Positions 57,924 to 64,000 of a stretch of DNA of 64,000 bases are shown here, piece after piece. The position numbers were made by a program, and so were the translations under genes. The notes beneath the pieces were generated by a model. It was not told where the DNA came from and ran no database searches. It was given only the letters and a program-made list of their open reading frames with translations. Numbering within the stretch: the first letter of the stretch is position 1; each line of letters starts with the position of its first letter. Source of the DNA: Candidatus Faecousia excrementipullorum (lineage in GTDB: Bacteria; Bacillota; Clostridia; Oscillospirales; Oscillospiraceae); NCBI GenBank assembly GCA_018712825.1, contig DVGG01000035.1:1-64000 (forward strand), given 5' to 3'.

Positions 57924-58345
57924 CTTTCTACAAATCGTTCTTTCCCTGACCCGCCCGGTATCGGCGGCTTGTCCGCCGAACTTATTCACTATTCACTCTT
58001 CACTATTCACTAAAAACGCCCGGTATCGGCGGCCAATGGCCGCAGACGATTTCGCACGATGGCTTTCTACGAATCGTTCTTTCCCTGACCCGCCCGGTAT
58101 CGTTACTGCGGTGCATGGTTGGGTATCGATAATCTCTATAAAGTACCACCCCATCGCAAACCGGAACTGCACCCCCCGCTGGCTCCCTCAGTCACAGCTA
58201 CGCTGTGACAGCTCCCTCCCGGAGGGAGCTATGGGGTGCATACCTTTCCACATCGGACTTTTGCAATATGTAAAGTGCCAACTGTGAATCCCTCAGGCAC
58301 GCCTCCGGCGTGCCAGCTCCTTTTAACAAGGGAGCCTTTTTGCGC
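57890..58345 (+). repeat. Composite palindromic intergenic repeats, copy g (overlaps 3' end of remB)
   Basis: Palindrome GCGGCGAGTCGCCGC 57890-57904; near-identical to copy a over ~125 bp (57905-58031); further modules to the GGGAGCC hairpin. Confidence 0.87.
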
Positions 58346-58365
58346 CCGGTATCGCTACTGCAATG

Positions 58366-58397
58366 AAAAAGGCTCCCGTTTTTGGGAGCCTTTCTTT
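58366..58397 (-). terminator. Terminator of hflKC (repeat-like GGCTCCC hairpin)
   Basis: AAAAAGGCTCCC-GTTTTT-GGGAGCCTTT. Confidence 0.7.
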
Positions 58398-58401
58398 GGT
58401 T

Positions 58402-59289
58402 TTATCCCTGATTGCCGGAGAGAATCTGTGCCAGCTCGGAATCTGCATCCAGAATCACGGTTTTCTGGTCGCCGGTGAGGGTCTGCTTCAGGGCGTCCAG
58501 GGCCAGAATGAACGCATAGAAGTCCTTCTTCTCCGGGGTGTCGTAGGCGGCGGCCAGCATACGCATGTACTCCGCCTCACCCTCGGCCTCCAGCTTGGCG
58601 GCCTCTGCCTGGGCGTTGGATACGATGATGTTTACCTGCTTATCCACATCGTTGCGGATGATGTTGGCCTCATAGTTGCCGTCAGCGGTGTACTTTTCCG
58701 CCATCTGGTTCCGCTCGGAAATCATCCGGCCGTACACAGCCTCCAGGTTGGACTGGGGCAGGTCAAACTGCTTGATCTTCACATCCTCCACATGGATGCC
58801 GTAGGCCTTGGCCACTTCATCCACCTGGGCGGCGATGCCTTCGTAAATCTCATTCCGCTCCGCACCGTCGTTCATATTGATAATGTCCGACTGGGCCAGG
58901 GTGCTCATGACGTTTTTCAGCACGTTGTAGGTCATGGCGTTGAGCCGTTCCTCCGCCTTGGCGGTGGTGCCCAGGGCACGGTAGAACTGCTGGGGATCGG
59001 AGATGTTCCAAAGCACATAGCAGTCCACCGTCATGGTCTGCTTGTCAGAGGTGAGTACCTCGGAAGGGGGGATGTCATAAAACTGGGTGGCCTGGGAGTA
59101 GTACTTCACAGAGTCCACAAAGGGGAGCTTGAAGTGCAGACCCGGGGTATCCACGGTATTGACGATTTCCGAGAAGCGGAAGGTACAGGCTGCGGTGTTC
59201 TCTCCCACCACATAGATGCTGGAAAAGCCCACAATCAGCACCAGTACAATCACAACCGCTAAAATAATTTTCTTTGTCATGTTATTCAC
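58402..59289 (-). CDS. hflC: SPFH-family protease modulator HflC
   Basis: FSSIYVVGENTAACTFRFSEIVNTVDTPGLHFKLPFVDSVKYYSQ; downstream of HflK. Confidence 0.9.
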   Translation of the reverse strand: MNNMTKKIILAVVIVLVLIVGFSSIYVVGENTAACTFRFSEIVNTVDTPGLHFKLPFVDSVKYYSQATQFYDIPPSEVLTSDKQTMTVDCYVLWNISDPQQFYRALGTTAKAEERLNAMTYNVLKNVMSTLAQSDIINMNDGAERNEIYEGIAAQVDEVAKAYGIHVEDVKIKQFDLPQSNLEAVYGRMISERNQMAEKYTADGNYEANIIRNDVDKQVNIIVSNAQAEAAKLEAEGEAEYMRMLAAAYDTPEKKDFYAFILALDALKQTLTGDQKTVILDADSELAQILSGNQG

Positions 59290-60286
59290 CCTCCTGATTG
59301 GTGACCAGGGATTCCAGAGGCAGGAGCATATCCACGTTCTGGCCGTCGCCTGTGTTGATATACACCTTTACATCGGGAAGAATCTGGGAAATGGCTTCAT
59401 AGTACATCCGGCTCTTGGTAATCTCCGGGTTGAGGATATACTCGTTATACATGGCCTGGAACATGGCTACCTGCTCCGTGGCCTCGTTGATACGCTTCTG
59501 CTTCAGATACTCGGCATTTTGCAGCAGCTGGTCTGCCTGGGCGTTGGCCTCGGGAATCTTGGCATTCTGGTAGGCCTTGGCATCGTTTACCACGGTTTCT
59601 GCCTGCTGCTTGGCAGTTTCCACCGCCTTGAAAGCCTCCATAACCTCCTGGGTGGGGGGCTCGGAGTCCTGAATCCGCACATCGATAAGGGTCAGGCCGA
59701 TGTCATAGTCCTCCAGAATTTCCGTCACCAGCTCCTTTACCTGCATCTGGATGCTCTCCTTGCCGGTGGTCAGGGCATCATCCACGGAGGTGGAGCCCAC
59801 CACGTTTCGCACCTGGCTCTGGATCAGATTTTTCAGAATCTCCTCCGGATTGTTGGAACTGTAAAGATAAGCCACCGGGTCGGAAATCTTGTATTCCACG
59901 AAGAAATCCACATTGATGATGTTGTAGTCTCCCGTAATCATGGTGCTTTCATCGGTGCTGTACTGGGGATCCTGGGAGCTGTAGCCCAGCTCAATCTTCT
60001 GATACACATTCACATCCACCGGCTCTACCTGCTGGATTCCGAAGGGGAGCTTGAAGTGCAGGCCCGGGTCTACCACATCCGTCACCTTGCCGAAGGTGGT
60101 CACCACTGCCTGCTGCTTGTCATCCACTGTGTAGTAGCAGGTAAACACGCCGATTGCCACGAATAGAACCACCGCCAGGACGATTGCGGCGGTTTTGATT
60201 TTCTTCCAGGGAATGTTCCGGAAGCTCTTGGGGGAGCCGCCCCCATTGTTGGGTACCCAACGGTAGCTGCCATCGTTGTTGAACAT
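59282..60286 (-). CDS. hflK: SPFH-family protease modulator HflK
   Basis: CYYTVDDKQQAVVTTFGKVTDVVDPGLHFKLPFGIQQVEPV; paired with HflC. Confidence 0.9.
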   Translation of the reverse strand: MFNNDGSYRWVPNNGGGSPKSFRNIPWKKIKTAAIVLAVVLFVAIGVFTCYYTVDDKQQAVVTTFGKVTDVVDPGLHFKLPFGIQQVEPVDVNVYQKIELGYSSQDPQYSTDESTMITGDYNIINVDFFVEYKISDPVAYLYSSNNPEEILKNLIQSQVRNVVGSTSVDDALTTGKESIQMQVKELVTEILEDYDIGLTLIDVRIQDSEPPTQEVMEAFKAVETAKQQAETVVNDAKAYQNAKIPEANAQADQLLQNAEYLKQKRINEATEQVAMFQAMYNEYILNPEITKSRMYYEAISQILPDVKVYINTGDGQNVDMLLPLESLVTNQEGE

Positions 60287-60308
60287 AATGATTTCCTTTC
60301 TTGAATGG

Positions 60309-60863
60309 TTAAATTTCCAGCTGCTGAAGAAGATTTTCCGCCTGTTGCCGGAGCTTGGCGGCGCCCCAGGCGGTAAGCATGATCCTCAGAGCCTTTTTCA
60401 CCCTGTCTTTTGCCCCGGGAACCGGTTCTGCGTATTGGGCCAGGGAAGATTCCAGTACACTTTCCCAGGTTTCCGGGCCACCAAGGGAGGAGGCCTGGGC
60501 CGCCAGGCGGACAAACAGGAAGTAAAGCTGGGAATCGTCAATAATGTCGTCCCCCTCATCGTCCAGCCGTCCGTTCACATAGCCAAGCAGGGCACAAATC
60601 CGCTCCATGGGAAGAATCCCCCGAAGCATATGGATACTCATAATCCGGCAAAGCTGCTCCAAAGTGTAGCGCTTATTGATGGGAGGCGGTAAAAACCCCC
60701 GCTTCACCCAATTCTGGATGGTATGAGGCTCCAGCCCTGTGACCCCTGCTACCTGGCTCAGTACCATGCCCCCGGGGAGAAACATGGATTGAAACTGCTC
60801 CGGTATGTACTGGACCTCCTCCATGGGAATTTCCAATACCGTACCGGGAATTTGCCAGTTCAT
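60309..60863 (-). CDS. DUF1836 domain-containing protein (MerR-like HTH)
   Basis: GGMVLSQVAGVTGLEPHTIQNWVKRGFLPPPINKRYTLEQLCRIMSIHMLR. Confidence 0.82.
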   Translation of the reverse strand: MNWQIPGTVLEIPMEEVQYIPEQFQSMFLPGGMVLSQVAGVTGLEPHTIQNWVKRGFLPPPINKRYTLEQLCRIMSIHMLRGILPMERICALLGYVNGRLDDEGDDIIDDSQLYFLFVRLAAQASSLGGPETWESVLESSLAQYAEPVPGAKDRVKKALRIMLTAWGAAKLRQQAENLLQQLEI

Positions 60864-61079
60864 GGAATCATCTCCTTTCTTAATGGTGACAAGATTGTAT
60901 CATATGGTCATGTGACTGTCAAGAGGGGTTTTATGACTATTTACAATTCGTTCACAAATCCTTTTATCCGATTATCCGGTAAAGGATGAAAAAATCCAAC
61001 CAATTTTTTCTTTCCCCTTTACGAACCGGAGATTTTGTTGTAGAATATACCTACCATACAGAAAGAGAGGTGCCGGCAG

Positions 61080-61421
61080 GTGTATTGCATGAAGTGCGGG
61101 AAAGAAACAAAATCCGACCGCTTTTTTTGCCAGGAATGTCTGGATGATATGGAACGATACCCGGTAAAGCCGGATACCCCGGTTTACCTGCCTCCGGTCA
61201 TCCGGCAGGAGCGGAAAACCCAGCGGTTCACCCCCCCTCCGGCTCCGGAGGAGCAGGTGGCCCAGCTGCGGCGGACAAACCGCCGGCTCCGGGTGTTTCT
61301 GCTGCTGGCGGTGCTGATTTTGGGTGTGGTGTGTTACCTGTGGCTCTGGCCCAGGCAGACCCAGGAACCTATGGACAAGGGCCGGAACTACACCGTAGGC
61401 ACCTCCAATACGGAACCCTGA
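61080..61421 (+). CDS. Small zinc-ribbon single-pass membrane protein
   Basis: MYCMKCGKETKSDRFFCQECLDD (CxxC x2), one TM VFLLLAVLILGVVCYLWLW; GTG start. Confidence 0.65.
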   Translation: MYCMKCGKETKSDRFFCQECLDDMERYPVKPDTPVYLPPVIRQERKTQRFTPPPAPEEQVAQLRRTNRRLRVFLLLAVLILGVVCYLWLWPRQTQEPMDKGRNYTVGTSNTEP

Positions 61422-61437
61422 TGTTTCACATGAAACA
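61422..61437. promoter_or_regulatory. parS: parS site 1 (TGTTTCACATGAAACA)
   Basis: One mismatch to TGTTTCACGTGAAACA. Confidence 0.9.
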
Positions 61438-61460
61438 TTCCCATAACCCATCGGGATGAA

Positions 61461-61476
61461 TGTTTCACGTGAAACC
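61461..61476. promoter_or_regulatory. parS: parS site 2 (TGTTTCACGTGAAACC)
   Basis: One mismatch (last base) to consensus. Confidence 0.92.
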
Positions 61477-61498
61477 CGCAGGAAAAGGCAAACAAGGA

Positions 61499-61514
61499 TG
61501 TTTCACGGGAAACA
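61499..61514. promoter_or_regulatory. parS: parS site 3 (TGTTTCACGGGAAACA)
   Basis: One mismatch to consensus. Confidence 0.9.
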
Positions 61515-61541
61515 TAGGAGTTGGGAATAGAAAGGAGAACC

Positions 61542-62297
61542 ATGGGAAAGATTATTGCCGTGGTCAATCAGAAGGGCGGTGTTGGGAAAACCACCACCGC
61601 CGTAAACCTGACTGCCGCTCTGACGGAGGTCGGGCGGCGGGTACTTCTGTGCGACTTTGACCCCCAGGCCAACGCAACCTCCGGTCTGGGACTGAATAAG
61701 AAAAATCTCAAATACAGCGTCTATGATGTGATTATCAACCAGATCCCCACGGAGCAGGCTATCCAAAGCACCAAATACGGAGATGTGCTGCCCTCCTCCC
61801 CGGATCTGGCAGGCGCAGCGGTGGAGCTGCTGTCCATCCCCAATCCCAACGGTCAGCTGAAAGCTGCCCTGGAACGGGTGCAGGATAAGTATGATTTGAT
61901 TCTCATTGACTGCCCGCCCTCTCTGGAGCTGCTGACCCTCAACGGACTGATGGCGGCAGAGGGGATTCTGGTGCCGGTGCAGTGCGAGTATTACGCTCTG
62001 GAGGGTCTGACAGATTTGATGGCGACCCTGCGGATGGTGAAAAAGCGGCTCAATCCCCGGCTGGAAATCTTCGGGGTGGCCCTGACCATGTTTGACGGCA
62101 GAACCAACTTCTCCACCCAGGTGGCCCAGGAGGTGCGGCGGCACTTCCCGGGTAAGGTCTATGCCAATGTGATTCCCCGAAATGTGCGGCTGGCGGAAGC
62201 CCCCAGCCACGGCCTGCCGGTGACGGTGTACGACCGGAACAGCAGGGGAGCGGTGGCCTACCGGGCCATGGCAGAAGAGATTATGAAAAAACTATAA
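61542..62297 (+). CDS. parA: Chromosome partitioning ATPase ParA (Soj)
   Basis: MGKIIAVVNQKGGVGKTTTAVNLTAAL; DCPPSLELLTLNGL. Confidence 0.96.
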   Translation: MGKIIAVVNQKGGVGKTTTAVNLTAALTEVGRRVLLCDFDPQANATSGLGLNKKNLKYSVYDVIINQIPTEQAIQSTKYGDVLPSSPDLAGAAVELLSIPNPNGQLKAALERVQDKYDLILIDCPPSLELLTLNGLMAAEGILVPVQCEYYALEGLTDLMATLRMVKKRLNPRLEIFGVALTMFDGRTNFSTQVAQEVRRHFPGKVYANVIPRNVRLAEAPSHGLPVTVYDRNSRGAVAYRAMAEEIMKKL

Positions 62298-62310
62298 TTG
62301 AGGTGAAACA

Positions 62311-63171
62311 ATGAGTGCCAAAGGCTTAGGCAGAGGACTGGGAGCCCTCATGGGAGACCTGACCGCCGAGGAACCGGCCAGCAAAAGCCCCTATCAGCTC
62401 CTGCCCCTGCATAAAGTGGAGCCAAACCCCAACCAGCCCCGGCAGGATTTTGACCCGGAGCAGTTGGAGGCCTTGGCTCGCTCCATTGGGGAGCATGGGG
62501 TGGTGCAGCCCCTGACGGTGCGGCCCCTTCCCAACGGCTATTATCAGATCATCGCCGGAGAACGGCGGTGGCGAGCCGCCCGGATGGCGGAGCTGAAGGA
62601 AATCCCCGCCGTAATTATGGAGGCGGATGACAAAAAGACCATGGAGCTGGCTTTGATTGAGAACCTGCAGCGGCAGGATCTGAACCCGGTGGAAGAGGCC
62701 CTGGGGTATCAAAGCCTGATTTCCGACTACGGCCTGACCCAGGAGGAGGCGGCCAGCCGGGTAGGAAAGTCCCGTCCCGCGGTGACCAACGCCCTGCGGC
62801 TGTTACAGCTGACCCCGGAGATTCTGGAAATGGTGCGAAATGGCAGCCTTTCCGCCGGACACGCCCGGGCAGTGCTGTCTCTCAAGTCCCCCCAGAAGCA
62901 GCAGCAGGCCGCCCAGAAAATCGTGGCTTTGGGCCTGTCTGTCCGTCAGGCTGAGCTTCTTTGCAAGAATATGGAGCGGGAACCTGCTCCCCAGAAGCCT
63001 GTATCCCTGGCTGTTGACTATGTGGCAGAGTGTGAGAAAAACCTCAGCCGCCATCTGGGCCGTGGGGTGAAAATCATCAACGGCAAGCGGAAAGGCCGCT
63101 TTGAGCTGGAATTTTACGGCCAGGAGGATTTGCAGAAGCTGCTGGACGCTTTGATGCAGATTGAAAGGTGA
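62311..63171 (+). CDS. parB: Chromosome partitioning protein ParB (Spo0J)
   Basis: LGRGLGALMGD; NPNQPRQDFDPEQLEALARSIGEHGVVQPLTV; GERRWRAARMA. Confidence 0.96.
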   Translation: MSAKGLGRGLGALMGDLTAEEPASKSPYQLLPLHKVEPNPNQPRQDFDPEQLEALARSIGEHGVVQPLTVRPLPNGYYQIIAGERRWRAARMAELKEIPAVIMEADDKKTMELALIENLQRQDLNPVEEALGYQSLISDYGLTQEEAASRVGKSRPAVTNALRLLQLTPEILEMVRNGSLSAGHARAVLSLKSPQKQQQAAQKIVALGLSVRQAELLCKNMEREPAPQKPVSLAVDYVAECEKNLSRHLGRGVKIINGKRKGRFELEFYGQEDLQKLLDALMQIER

Positions 63172-63175
63172 GAAT

Positions 63176-63370
63176 ATGAGCAAACAACTGTACCGCAGCA
63201 GAACCAACCGGAAAATCGCAGGTGTATGCGGAGGCTTGGGAGAATATATGAATCTGGACCCCACCATTATCCGCTTAATTTGGGTTTTGCTAATTTTATG
63301 CGCAGGAACCGGCCTGCTGGCTTACCTGATTGCCGCTCTGATTATCCCGGAAAATCCCAACGGATACTAA
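63176..63370 (+). CDS. PspC domain-containing protein
   Basis: MSKQLYRSRTNRKIAGVCGGLGEYMNLDPTIIRLIWVLL. Confidence 0.92.
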   Translation: MSKQLYRSRTNRKIAGVCGGLGEYMNLDPTIIRLIWVLLILCAGTGLLAYLIAALIIPENPNGY

Positions 63371-63398
63371 AAATTTCCATACCAAGGAGAAATGAAGT

Positions 63399-64000
63399 AT
63401 GTTAGACATTAAGAAAATCAAGGAGAATCCTCAGGCAGTGAAGGACGGCCTTCATGCCAAGGAGGTGGACTGTGACGCCACCGTGGACAAGATTCTGGTG
63501 ATGGAGGAGAAAATCCGGAGCCTGAAAACCTCCACCGAGACCCAGACCGCCCAGAAGAACAAGCTGAGCAAGGAAAACGGCAAGCTCTTCGGCCAGAAGA
63601 AGGCCGCCGAGAAGCGGGGCGAGGATACCGCAGCCATTCAGGCTCAGATTGATGCCAACTCCGCTGAGAGTGTCCGGCTGGACCAGGCCATCGCTGACGA
63701 GGCCGAGGAGCTGAAGACCCTCCAGGGTGAGTTCCGCACCCTGATGCTGAGCCTTCCCAACCTGCCGGACCCGGATCTGAAGCCCGGCGGCAAGGAGAAC
63801 AACGAACCCCTGCGTTACTTCGGTGAGCCCCACAAGTTTGACTTTATCCCTAAGCACCATGTGGATCTGTGCCTGGATCTGGGCCTCATCGACTATGAGC
63901 GGGGTGTAAAGCTGGCTGGTGCCGGCAACTGGATGTATACCGGCATGGGTGCCCGGCTGGAGTGGGCGCTTCTCAACTACTTCATCGACAGCCACCTGGC
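63399..64000 (+). CDS. serS: Seryl-tRNA synthetase, N-terminal part (runs off window)
   Basis: MLDIKKIKENPQAVKDGLHAKEVD coiled-coil arm; LMLSLPNLPDPDLKPGGKENNEPLRYFGEP. Confidence 0.93.
   Translation, partial: MLDIKKIKENPQAVKDGLHAKEVDCDATVDKILVMEEKIRSLKTSTETQTAQKNKLSKENGKLFGQKKAAEKRGEDTAAIQAQIDANSAESVRLDQAIADEAEELKTLQGEFRTLMLSLPNLPDPDLKPGGKENNEPLRYFGEPHKFDFIPKHHVDLCLDLGLIDYERGVKLAGAGNWMYTGMGARLEWALLNYFIDSHL

Noticed and set aside
1-64000. tRNA/rRNA genes, prophage, transposase or defence islands
   Set aside because: None recognised on either strand by eye; tRNAscan and HMM searches would be needed to exclude them formally.

Overview
The window is the replication-origin region of a fairly GC-rich, probably spore-forming Firmicutes/Clostridia chromosome (Oscillospirales-like by inference; no search was run). 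Core landmarks on the right are rpsF-ssb-rpsR, dnaA, an oriC with DnaA boxes plus a DnaA-trio and AT-rich tract, dnaN, an S4-domain gene (yaaA-like), recF, gyrB, gyrA, rnhA, a remB-like gene, hflKC, three parS sites, parA-parB and the start of serS. The left side is housekeeping and accessory metabolism: a formate/C1-THF operon (fhs-fchA-folD-formate channel), a GntR-regulated ABC operon, a Fur/PerR-rubredoxin-reverse rubrerythrin-desulforedoxin-like cassette, upp, tsaB/tsaE, prfA, mnmG, trmB, a CsoR-type sensor, spoIIP, tadA, queH and several ABC/LrgAB/PPTase genes. No phage, transposase, CRISPR, rRNA or tRNA was recognised. The signals most worth a second look are: (1) a dense DnaA-box cluster at ~41.47-41.69 kb, about 8 kb from oriC; (2) a family of modular palindromic intergenic repeats at seven loci, which separates dnaA from oriC, interrupts recF-gyrB, and supplies the C-terminal codons of remB and probably cutC; (3) an array of tandem hairpins bounded by 25-bp direct repeats between fhs and fchA; (4) an AT-rich lipoprotein gene bounded by a 13-bp direct repeat, which looks like a clean insertion; (5) a compact iron/peroxide defence cassette with two very small metalloprotein genes absent from the ORF track.
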